Shown here: positions 45,107 to 56,149 of the stretch, in pieces
How the letters are laid out: every line of letters begins with the position of its first letter
Position numbering within the stretch: position 1 is the first letter of the stretch
Assembly: GCA_020746995.1 (NCBI GenBank)
Contig: JAGPXD010000001.1
Coordinates: 6,324,001-6,388,000 of the forward strand
Reading direction: 5' to 3'
Source: Plectosphaerella cucumerina
Lineage: Eukaryota; Ascomycota; Sordariomycetes; Glomerellales; Plectosphaerellaceae
DNA length: 64,000 bases
Position numbers and translations under genes: made by a program
Notes under the pieces: model-generated
The model's database searches: none
What the model saw: the letters and a program-made list of their open reading frames with translations, nothing else
Told to the model about the DNA's origin: nothing

Positions 45107-45938
45107 GGTGTCCAGGACGCAGCTCGTAGCTGGAAGTTGGAGTCCCCGGAGAAATCGACTTGGGCCTTTGGCGGCGTTGGCATAAGCTCCCTCGTCCAGA
45201 ATCTGGAAGCTGTCGCCAATGACGTGTCTGAAAGGAGCTTCGGCCAGCCACAGTGGTTTGCGCGCCACAAGATGTGTGGCGCGATCCTTCACTGACCCAC
45301 TTTACGTTCGTCGGTCAACATTGGTGTCAATTTGAGCTGCTTGGTAGTGTTCAGTATCAAACTGATGTCAAAAATGATGCCGCCATCGCCCAGAGCAACC
45401 TCGGGTTGTTGACCAATACCTTGGAGCTCTCGATTTCACTTGGGATATTCGTTTTATTCCTGTCTGGCATGTGGCGTACAACGACATCGGGTCTCTCCCG
45501 TCACATGGCGCAATTCAACCACTCTGACTCTTGCAAATGGCAAGTTGCCTTTGCCTTTTCCCCAACTGGGTACATTAACTTGGATGACAAACATGTACAA
45601 ATTTGATACCTGACGGCGGTCTCTTGCATTGCAGCTGGCCCGATGTGATAGTCTCTCCTCAACCCCAAAACCGAACGGGGGAGGATGCGCCCACATCCCG
45701 AAGGCGCGCTGGAATCTGGGGGCGGGCGGAGCCGAGGCATGGCGGGAAGATCTCGGGGTACCCCACGATGTCCAGCTCGTCTCATTGACTGCAACGAACC
45801 ATATATGGCCGATGGTGTGCCGTCCAGTTGGGAGTGCATGTTGCCAAGGCTTCACAGAATCTTGAAGGTGTCACTCCTCGCCGCCTTCCTTCTCCAGCCA
45901 TCTCAATACCTATCGTTTTCCACGCCAACACCGCGACC
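45107..45938. other. Divergent promoter region, UFE1 / monooxygenase fusion gene
   Basis: About 830 bp; no supported coding frame, repeat or RNA. Confidence 0.4.
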
Positions 45939-48301
45939 ATGCACGTACTCACCAACGGCCATGCCAATGGCATCGAACGGCAAGCCAATGCCGGCCTCAA
46001 GATCACCATTGTTGGCGCTGGCATCGGTGGACTATCGGCAGCAATCTTCCTGCGACAACAAGGCCACATCGTGACCGTTCTGGAACAGTCCCGGTTCGCC
46101 AACGAGGTCGGCGCGGCTTTGCACATAGCACCAAACGCACATGGCTTGCTGAAACGCATGGGGATCCATCCTGAGAAGACCGCAAACTTGATGGAGAGCG
46201 TACGTACGGCCTTCGGCAGCCTGCTGGGGAAAGGTCTGACTGATTCGACAGATGACCGAGTACGACAGAGAGTGCAAGCTTCAGAAGCACGTCGAACTCA
46301 AGGAGCCCAACAAGATGTGGCAGCACACATGGATTCTGATCCACCGGGTTCATCTGCACGAGGAACTCAAGCGACGTGCCCAGTCAGAAGATGGGCCCGG
46401 GACACCTGTCAATCTGAGGACGAGCAGCCGGGTTTTGGAGGTTATCCCAGAGAAAGCCACGGCCGTCTTGGAGAACGGAGAAAGTATCACTGGCGATGTG
46501 CTATTGGGCGCGGATGGAGTCCACGTGAGTCTTGGTCTGACCTCAAGGTACGGCAGCTCTAACACGAGGCGATGCAGTCCCGGTGCCGCGCAAAGGTGCC
46601 CGGCGGCGACATCAAGACCAAGTCTTCCGGAAAGAGCGCGTTCCGTTTCCTGGTCCCCCGGCAGGTTGCGCTGGACGACCCGGTCACGGCACCATTCGCC
46701 GAGAGGCACGGAGATCTCGCCATCTGGTTTGACCAGGACAGACGAGTCGTCATGTATCCCTGTGACAACAACAAGCAGCTCAACTTTGTGTGTATTCACC
46801 CAAAGGAGGAGAGCGCGGGACAGGACACTGCTGGCGGTAGGTGCCCCCGACCATGATTGCAGACTAGAACTGACTCGACCTCCCAGAGTGGAATGGAAAG
46901 GCGAACAAGGACAAGCTTCTTGAGGTGTACTCCAAGTTTGGCGAGCCTGTCAAGCAGCTCTTGAGGAAGGCCTCGGATGACTCGCTCCGAGTATGGGAGC
47001 TGCTGGATATGGACGTCCTACCAACGTGGGTAGAGGGCCGCCTTGCTCTCTTGGGCGATGCTGCTCACCCCTTCCTCCCTCGTAAGCGGTCGTGTCCACT
47101 CTTCTTTCGACTTGGGTGCTGATAGATCCACAGATCAAGGACAAGGAGGTGCCTGTGCAATCGAAGACGCTGCAGCTCTGGGAGTCGTCCTTCAGCGCGG
47201 CGTCAAGCCCGAGGAAGTTCCGGACAGGCTTGCGCTCTACCAGAAGATCCGGATGGAGCGTGCGAATCGCCTCCAGGAATACTCTCGTCTGGTCGGTCGC
47301 GACCTGAAAGAGGTCCACAAAGTGAACAGTATGGCCCCCCAGTCCTACTCCGATTGCTGTAGCTGACAGTGCATGCAGTGATGGAGTTCACACTCTACAG
47401 CTTCGGTCACGACGAGTGGGACAACTCAATGCAGATTTTCCGCAAGTGGCAATGGGCCAAGAATCCCAGCTTGATCTGGAGAATGCCTGTCTCCTTCGGA
47501 CCGTTCCCGGGTCCGCGGCAGACGGTTGATGGCCATTCTCGGTCCCTGACTCATTCGACCTTTACGACAGCATCTGTCAAATTCAAGACATCTCGAACGG
47601 TGCTGCAGAACCTCTTCCCTTCCGAGTCGTTCCGCTTCAAGAGTCCAGGCACCGCCGCCTTTGCCACGCTGTCGCAGACAACGCTCAACAAGATGGAGTG
47701 GCTCGGTGGATCTGGCTACAGGCACATGGGGCTCTACATTCATGGTGTCCAGTACACGCAGAAGGACGGGACGACCATTGACGGCACATTCCTCCCGGTC
47801 CTCTTCGAGAACCTTGCGGACCCCATCCTCAGTGGGCGAGAGGAGCTCGGCATGCCCAAGCTGTTCTGTTCGCTCGATGTGTGGCAGAGGGCGGGAAGCT
47901 ATCGGGTCCAGGCGGGATGGCAGGGCGTCAACTTTGGAAACCTGGTTCTTGAGGACCTGGTGGCCGTGGATCAAGCTGAGACGAAGGACGACGGCGGCGA
48001 CCAGGGTGTCTTCGGGTACAAGTACATCCCGGCCGTCGGCGACCGTGGGAAGGCGGCTGTCGAGCATGCGACGTTCGTACCCTCGGCCGGGGAGGCCAAG
48101 GTGGTGAAGACCACGGTGGAGAGGACGTTCAAAGCGGGGAGCGCGTCCATCTCCTTCGACCCTCGGGACTGGGAAGCTTTACCGACGCTGCACCATGTCG
48201 TCTCGAGGCTTGAGGAGGTCCCTGTTTACGAAGTCATCAGCGCCACGCTGGAGGAGGGCACGGGCGTGCCCGATTGCTCCAGCGTCAGGAGGGTTGACTG
48301 A
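45939..48301 (+). CDS. Fused FAD-dependent monooxygenase and acetoacetate-decarboxylase-like protein
   Basis: Six exons (45939-46199, 46252-46524, 46578-46836, 46887-47081, 47134-47328, 47379-48301) give 701 residues. Residues 1-430 are a salicylate-hydroxylase-type flavoprotein: 'ITIVGAGIGGLSAAIFLRQ' binds the ADP of FAD, 'LLGADGVH' is the DG motif and 'ALLGDAAHPFLP' the second FAD motif. The module ends in 'FGHDEWDNS', typical of such hydroxylases. The frame then runs into an acetoacetate-decarboxylase fold ('MPVSFGPFPGP', 'GYRHMGLYIHGVQYT', 'GTFLPVLFENLADPILSGRE'). The expected Schiff-base Lys of true decarboxylases is not clearly placed. Intron 5 has a modest GTATGG donor, so two separate proteins are possible but less likely. 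The substrate is probably an aromatic or polyketide-like acid. Confidence 0.85.
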
Positions 48302-48761
48302 TCGGGTGGTGGCTTCGGGGTCCTCCTCCACTTCCCGAGTCGCCGTCAACTTGGCGCAGGCTGGGCCCGACGTCGGTCTCAACTTTTAGCCTTGAGTTGG
48401 GGGCTTATCAAATGTAGAGTACGTGCAAATAGGACAAAATGCGGACATCTAAATTCCTTTCTCCATGTCCTCCTCCAAAATGCGTCAGGTATTCCAGTAC
48501 AGAGCTTTTGCTCATGTGTGGTGAGATGAGGGGCCTCGGGCCGGGGTTGGTGAGCACTCCGTGCGGGCTGTCACAAGCCCCTGAATGCCGCCCCCCCTTG
48601 AATCGTGGAGCTGGCTGCGGGGAAGTGGGGGAAATCGCGGGGCTGACGCCTCGACTTAGGTTCTTCAAGAGCTGGGTCCCCAGCAAGGACGGTGGCCTCT
48701 TGTGAGGTGATCAATTGAAATCAAGATCAAATTCCCGATACACGACTGCAGCAGGTTCATC
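48302..48761. other. Intergenic region upstream of the transcription factor
   Basis: About 460 bp, promoter of the transcription factor. Nothing else is seen. Confidence 0.4.
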
Positions 48762-51492
48762 ATGGATTCCCCAGACCAGGACGGCACCGGCATGTTCCAA
48801 TGCTCATCATGCCAGCGCTCGTTCACGAGGATGGACCATCTCGCTCGCCATGTTCGTTCACGTGAGTCACGTCAAACCAAGTTCCATGTCTGCCTTCTGA
48901 CAAGATCTCAGATCTGAAGGAGAGGCCATATGAATGCGAGCACTGTGAGAAGTCATTCGGAAGAGTGTAAGTAAGACTGCTGGCCGGGTCCATGAAATGA
49001 AGCATTCTGAACTCTATGCTGACTTCAAACCAGCGATCTGCTCAAGAGGCACGCGATATGCCACCAGGAGGGATCAAGAAAGCGGCAGAAGCCTCTAGTG
49101 CCACCTGTGCCCCGCGTCTCCCGTGCTTGCAGACGGTGCGCGGCCTCCAAGCTCAAATGCGACGAGAACCAACCATGCGGACGGTGTCGAAAGAAGGATG
49201 TCCCTTGTCAAAGAGCTCGCGTACCAGGGGCTTCACCAATTATCGTGACCGAGGAGGAGGGCTCCTTGGCTGAGGGAAAGCCTCCGACACCAGACACGAC
49301 AGCAGATGGTGAGTTGAGATGATGTCACACTGAGGTCGAGAGCTGACATGGTCTCAGACATGCAGTCATCCAGAGAAGACTCCAGTCAGGGGCCCGAAGA
49401 ACACGAGTATCATCAGATGTCGGGCTTCCTCAAAGGGGCCATGGATACCGAGCACAGCGCAGTCCCGACGCATGAGCATTGGAGCCAGTCTGCTGTCGGT
49501 GACGGCCTAAAGTTCCTCCTGGATTTCACGGTCGATGATCTTCCGGAGTTTGACACTTCGGATTTTGGTCCGTTTGAACTTTTACCCTACAGTGAGCGGC
49601 CAGAGATTCCGATGAAAGAACCTTCGATGCAAGTCGACGACGCCACCAGCACGACATCAGCCCCTGTCGCAACCCCAAAAGACCATGTCGCCCTGGGAGC
49701 CGAAGCATATCGGCAGTCTTCCCTGGGCCACTGGGAACCGGGACCCTCAGATCATTCCGCAGCGGAACTTGAACATCTTGCCTTCGTGTCCGCCAGCCAA
49801 GGCCTTGATTTAGACAGAGAAGTGGCGTCATTTGGACACGAGTCCCTCGTGCAGCCAATGCAGCGGACAACGCGCGACCGACTCCTCGCCATGATCTTGA
49901 GCACCTGCAGACCCGAGCATACGCATCTTGTCTCTCGAGCTTTTCCCTCAGCAGAACTTCTCAACGACCTGCTTCACCGCTTCGCCTCGGACCATCGGGA
50001 CCAAGCTGACTCGAGTGTCCACCTTCCCACCCTCAAGACTGCAGAGGCTTGGCCAGTGTTCTTGGCCAGCATCATCGCCATGGGGGCTCTGAAAACACGA
50101 GATAAAGCCCTCCATCGCTTTGGCTTTGCACTCCAGGAAGCCGTGCGCACCACCCTGCCAGGCAAGTTTGAGGAGGCCAACTCCACGACACGGGTGATCT
50201 GGGCCGCCCAGACGATGATATTCGAGATTGAGATTGGGCTCTGGAGTGGTATGAAGAGGAAGATGGAGATTGCCGAGAGCCATTGTCAAGTGGTGTACAC
50301 GGTATGTTCTCGCGGGTTTGTGGACGTATGGCCCGAGCTAATTGGTTTGTAGATGCTTCGGCGATCTGGCAGGTTTCAAGGTCAGAAAGCAGTTCCAGAA
50401 GAACCGCAGGAAGAGGATGTTGGCGAATGCCTCAAGAAGAAATGGCTCGCTTGGGTTGAGAGTGAGGGCTGGAAGCGACTTGCTTTCCATGCTTTTCTCG
50501 TCGACGCCCAAGTCAGCATGGCGTTCCTGACGCCTCCTCTAATCTCCTTCGCGGAGCTGTCCATCGGGTTTCCAGCACATCAAGATTTGTGGTGGGCGAA
50601 GACTGCAATAGACTGGAAGAGGGCGTGGTTCAAACACCCCCCGACCCAGCAACTTGGCCTGGTAGACTATCTACGAGTTCCCCAAGAGATCCCAAGCTCT
50701 TACGATGCTCGGTTACCTTCCCTGATTATCCTTGGTGGTCTTTGGGGAAGGGTCTCCCAACACCTGCAGATGCGAGCGGTATCAAATCCTGGACAACAAC
50801 TGAGCGCCGCCATGGCCCTCACCCAACAGGAGCTGCTACAGAGTCTCGGCGATTTCCGAAGCAACATCCTGGAAGCGGAGGACACCCCATGCTCAAGAAG
50901 CACATTGGTTTTGGAGCTCATGCACATGAGAATCCACGCGTCTCTCGAAGACATTGAGATGTTCGCCGGCCGGGGAAGTCAGGAACAGGCCCGAGAGGCC
51001 ATGCCGAGGCTACAGAAATGGGTCGAGGGGCGGGACTCGCGTCAGGCCATCTGGCATGCAGGACAGGTCCTCCGTGCCGCAGCAACGTTTGACCGCGGCC
51101 AGATCTGCGGGTTCTACGCCATCGCAGTGTTTCACGCGAGTCTGGTCATGTGGGCATACATCGTTGTGGCCGAGACGAAGGGGGGTGCCAAGCAGAGCAC
51201 TTCCAAGGACCCGGTGTGTCTAGATGGGCCAGCCTGTCCGGCTGTGCAAAGGTTCATCACTCTCGGAAAGGGGTGCCCTAGCATCGGTGGCAGGACATCA
51301 CGCCCAGTACCTCTGTCCGAGCCCGAGGCTGCCATGGGCATTGTCATGGACATCCTTGGCGGAGGAGAATCGAGCGAACGGCGATTGGGAGAGTCATGTC
51401 AGCCTCTGGTCCAGAACCTCAACCAGCTGCTTCGAGACATTGGTCGAGCAGCAGCCGCACTGAAGGGAGAGGTCGGCAGCGCCGAAGAGTAG
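48762..51492 (+). CDS. Transcription factor with two C2H2 fingers plus a Zn2Cys6 cluster
   Basis: Nuclear DNA-binding regulator. Exons 48762-48861, 48912-48966, 49034-49308, 49358-50301 and 50353-51492 give 837 residues. Two C2H2 fingers occupy about residues 13-62: 'FQCSSCQRSFTRMDHLARH' and 'YECEHCEKSFGRVDLLKRH', both interrupted or flanked by introns. A Zn2Cys6 cluster follows at about 83-112: 'ACRRCAASKLKCDENQPC' then 'GRCRKKDVPC'. An acidic region ('DFTVDDLPEFDTSDFGPFEL') and a fungal transcription-factor middle domain make up the rest. Proteins with this mixed arrangement often control local metabolic clusters. Its neighbours are the monooxygenase fusion and a sugar porter. Confidence 0.92.
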
Positions 51493-51854
51493 TCTTAGGT
51501 TGGCGCTTGACAATAGACCGAGCGGGGAGATCCTCCACATCCCGATAGCTGAATCCCAAGATCTTGGTGCTGTACCAAGTGCCAGGCTATTAAGTCAATG
51601 ACAAGTCGAAAGCCTTCGCTCGCATCTCGGTGGAAAGACAACCGATAGCTGGAGCTAGCTTGTTTTCAAGTATTACGACTGTCAAATAAGCATATTCGCA
51701 TTGGACCGAAGTGCTTGGCTTGCAGGAGACCACCCGCCACGGATCTCGGAGTATGGACTCGGAATGTGGGCACACCTCGGCCCCCTCACCAAACCCTCCG
51801 GCGGTGGCTTAGCGACCACATCGGCATCCTTGGCATGGAGGGGCGATGGTGAGT

Positions 51855-51910
51855 CCCCAGCAGTCTGGATTCACCCCGCAATTTCCCCAGACTGGCAAGG
51901 AGAGCCGGGG
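51855..51910 (+). promoter_or_regulatory. Cluster of four CreA-consensus sites
   Basis: CCCCAG (51855), CCCCGC (51874), CCCCAG (51885) and CCGGGG (51905) each fit the SYGGRG consensus on one strand or the other within 56 bp, about 130-185 bp before the sugar-porter start codon. CreA/Cre1 is the fungal carbon catabolite repressor and usually acts through paired sites. Function is inferred from sequence only. Confidence 0.5.
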
Positions 51911-51939
51911 TTCGTTGCTGCAGAGTGTCTCGGGGCTGG

Positions 51940-51946
51940 TATAAAG
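51940..51946 (+). promoter_or_regulatory. TATA box of sugar porter 1
   Basis: TATAAAG lies about 100 bp before the start codon, directly downstream of the CreA-type sites. Confidence 0.55.
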
Positions 51947-52040
51947 GCTCCCGCTGCTCGAGGCCTTAATTCGAATCCCTTTCTAGGTCAGACACCGGCA
52001 ACTTTTTTTTCAACTCCAACTTCAGCAACCACTATTCAAC

Positions 52041-53822
52041 ATGGCGTCCATCGAGGCCAATGACGACAAGAGAGATGGCTGCACTGTCGACTTGAAAGAG
52101 TCGGTGGCCATCGACGAGGCTCTGAGCGGGAACGAAAAGTCGATCTGGCGTCATCTTGCTGAGAACCCGAGGGTCATCGCTTGTACTCTGCTGGCTAACT
52201 GCGGTGCCTTTCTCTTTGGCTACGATATCCTCGTTCAGGGCGCCATCGTCGCCCTTCCGGCCTTCTCGTGAGTGTTTTCCTGAATGGAGGAAGCCGCCCC
52301 TGCTGACGAGGGATAGAATCCACTTTGGCTCACCCTATGAAGGTGGCCTCATCCTTCCGGCTTTGTGGCAGGGTCTCTGGCAGGCTTTTGCTGCGATGGG
52401 CATCATGCTGGGAGCCTCGAGCAACGGATTCTTGATGGACAAGATCGGACGTCGGATCATGTTCGCTGTTGGGGGAACAGTCTCGGCTATCGGTACGTGT
52501 CTTTTCTGTCTGATCCCGTTTCAAAACTGACGATCATGATTTGCAGGCGTTGCCATCACGTTCGTGGCGTCAGACCTTGCCGAAACGGACCAGAGACGGG
52601 GTGTTCTTCTACTGGGAAAGTTCATCATCGGAATATCTATGGGTATCATGATGTCGACGTGTCAGACGTATGTTTCGGAGATTTCGCCCCCGAAGCTGCG
52701 CACCGTCCTGCTTGGTCTCTACCCGTTCATCATCGTAGGACTCCCGCACCAGACAGCGTCATCATGCAAAGAGACTAACGGGAAGCCTGCCAGACCGTCG
52801 GACAGATGATTGCCATCACAGTTGTCTTCTCCCGCGTCTCCGACATGACCAAAGCCGCCTTCAAGATCCCCTTTGCCTCTCAGTGGGCTTTCTCCGGATA
52901 CTCTCTGCTTGCGGCACTGATCCTGCCCGAGAGCCCGGTCTACCTGGTGGAAAAGGGCAAATACGAGCAGTCACGCAAATCTCTGTCCTTCCTCGGTTTC
53001 TCCTCTTCTGCAGATGACCGCATCTCCAGCATCCAGGCCTCACTCGAACAGCAAGGCACGTCGGAGAGCCAGGCCATTTCCTTCAAGGAGTGCTTCCAGG
53101 GCGTCAATCTGCGTCGGACGCGCATCGTGGCCCTCCTCAACACGCTGCAGCAGTTCATGGGCGTTTCTCTGGTGGCCAACTCGACTTACTTCTTCATCAT
53201 GGCTGGGATGAACCCCACGATGTCCCTCACGCTGAACCAGATCGGCGTTGGTCTCAGCATGGCCTGCACAGTGGGAGCGTGGTTCATCATTGGTCACGTT
53301 GGAAGACGGGTTGCCATCCTCGGAAGTTTTGCTGCGGCGGGAGTTATCTTCCTGGGAATGGGCATTGCTGGATTCTTCCCCCAGAACCCGACGGCTCTGA
53401 GGTGAGATCATTCCAATCTGACTTGCAGAGCGGACTCGAGCTAACACGACTTCAGATTCATCGGTGTCTCTCTCCTCATGGCCGCTTGTTCCAGCAACTT
53501 GGGCGTGGGCACGGCATACCCTGTGTCTGCCGCTGAGATTCCCTCGGTTCGGCTTCGAGCCAAGACGCTTGGCCTGGGATTCTTCGTCAACGCCTTCATG
53601 ACATGGATCTTCAGCTTCTGCGTGCCATACATGTTCAACGCTGACCAGGGGAACCTGGGTGGCAAGATTGGGTTCGTCTTCATGGGTTTCTGTGTCATCG
53701 GATTCGGCCTGTCCTGGCTTGAGATCCCCGAGACGAAGAACATGACCTACTCCCGCATTGAGCAGCTGTTCGAGTCTGGGGTCAGTGCGAGGAGGTTCAA
53801 GGCCGTGGCGGAGATGGAGTGA
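52041..53822 (+). CDS. MFS sugar porter 1 (hexose/maltose-type)
   Basis: Twelve-helix proton:sugar symporter. Exons 52041-52267, 52317-52492, 52547-52734, 52794-53401 and 53456-53822 give 521 residues. 'LLANCGAFLFGYDILVQGA' is TM1 with the FGYD motif, 'LMDKIGRRIMF' is the GRR signature after TM2, 'PESPVYLVEKGKYEQ' is the PESPR-like motif after TM6 (Val-Tyr replaces the usual Arg-Trp), and 'EIPETKNMTYSRIEQLFE' is the PETKG-like C-terminal motif. These place it in the maltose/alpha-glucoside-like branch, but substrate is not certain. Its position beside pectin-acting enzymes suggests an oligosaccharide or monosaccharide released from pectin. Confidence 0.9.
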
Positions 53823-53961
53823 TGGAACGGAGCAGAGAGGATCACATGTCACATATCGAGAGTAGTCACAAGTTGAAACTGAGTTGGTCGAATGAACGTC
53901 TTGACATTATGTACCAGTCAACCACTTAACATCAGAAGTCTGCAGCTTCCCCCTGTCCATC

Positions 53962-54729
53962 TTAGTAGACAATGGTGACGGGCGTCTTGACAGAGTTGGC
54001 AAGGCTGGTGGTTCCGTTCAGCTTCTGAGCGATAGCCTGGGCAAAGGCCTGAGCGCTGAGCTCAGCGCCGCGAGGGCTGGTGTGGGTGTGGTCGTTGGGG
54101 TACAGGGCGTTGACGGCGGTGTTGCCGAGCTTCAGGTACATCTTCGTAACAGCAGCGAAGTGGTCAACAAAGGTGACGCGCGAGTCGGCGATGGCCTTGG
54201 TGGCGGTGCTCTGGTATCCGACGAAGCGGGGAGCGGCGCCGTTCCAGGTGCCGAATTCCCACTGGTTGTTAGGGGTCTGGGAGCTTAGGATAACGGTAGC
54301 GCCCTTGGAAAGGAAGAGCTTGGCGGCCTGGGCGACGTAGAAGACGAAGGTGTAGACCGTCTCGCCGGTCTTGTCGGAGATACAGGTCTCGGTGCCGGCG
54401 CCAGGGCAGTCGGAGCGGCCGTTGTCGTTGCTGGCAGGGGAGCCACCATCGTTGTGACCGAACTCGATGACGACGATGTCGCCGGACTTGACGAGGTCGG
54501 CGGTGGCCTGGAAGCGACCCTCGGCGGTGTAGGACCTCGCGGAGCGGCCACCGATCGCGCGGTTGACGACAGGCAGGGTGAGGTACTTGCCGATGTACTG
54601 GCCCCAGCCATCGGTGACGCCGCCGTCGTTGGCTTTGGCCATGGTGCTGTCACCGCAAAGATAGACGGTGGCGGCGGCGGCCTGGGAGGCCGCGAGGGCA
54701 GCGGCAACGAGGGAGAAGATGGACTTCAT
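53962..54729 (-). CDS. Rhamnogalacturonan acetylesterase (SGNH hydrolase, CE12 type)
   Basis: Secreted enzyme that removes acetyl groups from the galacturonic acid residues of rhamnogalacturonan I so that backbone-cleaving enzymes can act. Single exon of 255 residues. I start at the ATG at 54729, which gives a clean signal peptide ('IFSLVAAALAASQAAA'); the frame extends 13 codons further but spoils it. SGNH blocks are complete: 'GDSTMAK' (nucleophile Ser), 'GGRSARSY' (Gly), 'GHNDGG' (Asn) and 'NDHTHTSPRGAEL' (Asp and His). It converges with sugar porter 1 with only about 140 bp between them. Confidence 0.93.
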   Translation of the reverse strand: MKSIFSLVAAALAASQAAAATVYLCGDSTMAKANDGGVTDGWGQYIGKYLTLPVVNRAIGGRSARSYTAEGRFQATADLVKSGDIVVIEFGHNDGGSPASNDNGRSDCPGAGTETCISDKTGETVYTFVFYVAQAAKLFLSKGATVILSSQTPNNQWEFGTWNGAAPRFVGYQSTATKAIADSRVTFVDHFAAVTKMYLKLGNTAVNALYPNDHTHTSPRGAELSAQAFAQAIAQKLNGTTSLANSVKTPVTIVY

Positions 54730-54858
54730 GGTGAGGATAGGTATGTACAGAGAAGGGGGCCGGAACAAGGAAATATGTACAGAGACCGGGAGAGGGGAGG
54801 AAGCTGATGAGGACCTGAGTGGGCAGATGAGTAGACAGAGTAAGGCCGAGACAAGGTC

Positions 54859-54865
54859 TTTTATA
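54859..54865 (-). promoter_or_regulatory. TATA box of rhamnogalacturonan acetylesterase
   Basis: TATAAAA reads leftward about 130 bp before the start codon. Two CreA-consensus sites (CCCCAG at 54949 and 54972) lie further upstream. Confidence 0.55.
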
Positions 54866-56046
54866 CACTGCAGGACAACCCCTGGACGGGACGCACGTCA
54901 ACTCGCTCGCCTCTGTCGCCTTGGGTGCGGAAACCACGTTGCGATCCGCCCCAGGGTGGCATCCGGCATACCCCCAGACCACAGACCACCAGGTCCAGGC
55001 CAGACCGTGGCATCGCGAAGTCCCATGGTCCCGCACGTCCGCTTAGCCACATTGGGGTCCAAAGCCCGTCCCGGGTGTCATTTCGCTCCATAGTAAAGAC
55101 CCCTCGAATTTTCCCACCATTGGAAAGGAGAAAACCCACACTTCTCCGTGAACGACTGGGGGTGGCGAGAGCCTAGAGGTACCGGACGAAGGGGATGTAC
55201 GTACATCTTGAGCTTTCCCCGCGGATTTAGATGAGTTCGGCAACAAACTGCCGGTAGAGGGGGGGCATCAAATGGGGGGATGAGGGGGAAATTGGAGCGC
55301 TAGCGTACCGGCAGCTGGATATGCATAACGGTCCGTCCGTCCGGGGAGAGCTGAAGGCTGGGGTTGCGGGTGAAGTGATGAGTCGCGCGCGAGGGGAAAG
55401 TCGAGAAGAAACTCGTAAGTCGGTGCGAGATGCGCCGAGACCCTGGCAAAGCGGCCGACGCTGCCGACTCGGCGCTGGCCGGTGCCGGCGGTTCCCTGCC
55501 AAAATAAGGGGCTGGCCCCCTTTCATCTATTCGGAGGCGTCCCTGGCCGTCGCGCGTGACACTTTCTTCGGCCGCTAAGGCTTCTTTCAGTGCGCAACGC
55601 CGCGATGAGATGCGTTGACGCCATGTGTCTGGGCCATCACGCCGAGACGGGAGAATATTCGTCTACCAAGGTAATGGTACTGTAGATGGGAGTTGAGGCT
55701 CTGCGCCGAGACTGATCCCCCGAGACACCCGACGATCCCGTGCTCGGCACCTTGGCGCCCTAGCTAGGGCCGAGGAGAAGATGCGATGGCAAGCGAGGCC
55801 CCTGAATTTGGGCCGAACCACCGCACAAGTCGGTCCGGAGGCTGGATCAAGGCAAGGCCCGACGCGCGCTGAAGAATGCAACGGCCCGTGAAGAAGGTCG
55901 GTAGAACCTCTTCAATTACTCGACATTCTGATCGAATGCTTCCATCTGGGCTGTCTTGTGGAAAAGGGTGGTACGATTGATGATCGAGATCGATCCCAGG
56001 CGATCTATGACATCAATGCACGATGTTCCCGAGACAGAATACCTCT

Positions 56047-56127
56047 TCAACATTCCCCCTCCGACTCGTCCCTAATCTGCAGCGAGACACTCGGCCCGAC
56101 ATGCTCTTACACCGGTTCAATAGGCAT
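56047..56127 (-). pseudogene. C-terminal remnant of a second alpha-L-rhamnosidase gene
   Basis: Read leftward, this stretch encodes 'EHVGPSVSLQIRDE' and a stop codon, aligning with the C-terminal 'EHFGPSVSLQVRDE' of the rhamnosidase that ends at 59059. The match extends a few residues upstream through one in-frame TAA. At DNA level, 'GCGAGACACTCGGCCC' here differs by one base from the corresponding rhamnosidase sequence. The remnant directly follows the 3' end of the dehydrogenase gene, in the same strand order as the intact gene. Confidence 0.75.
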
Positions 56128-56149
56128 ACAGCCGGCTCTGTGACTTTCC

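Larger units (their letters stand above)
51493..52040. other. Intergenic region upstream of sugar porter 1
   Basis: About 550 bp containing the CreA-type site cluster and TATA box listed separately. Confidence 0.5.
54730..56149. other. Intergenic region, acetylesterase to dehydrogenase
   Basis: About 1.4 kb with the acetylesterase promoter at its left end and the rhamnosidase remnant at its right end. No other supported feature. Confidence 0.45.
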
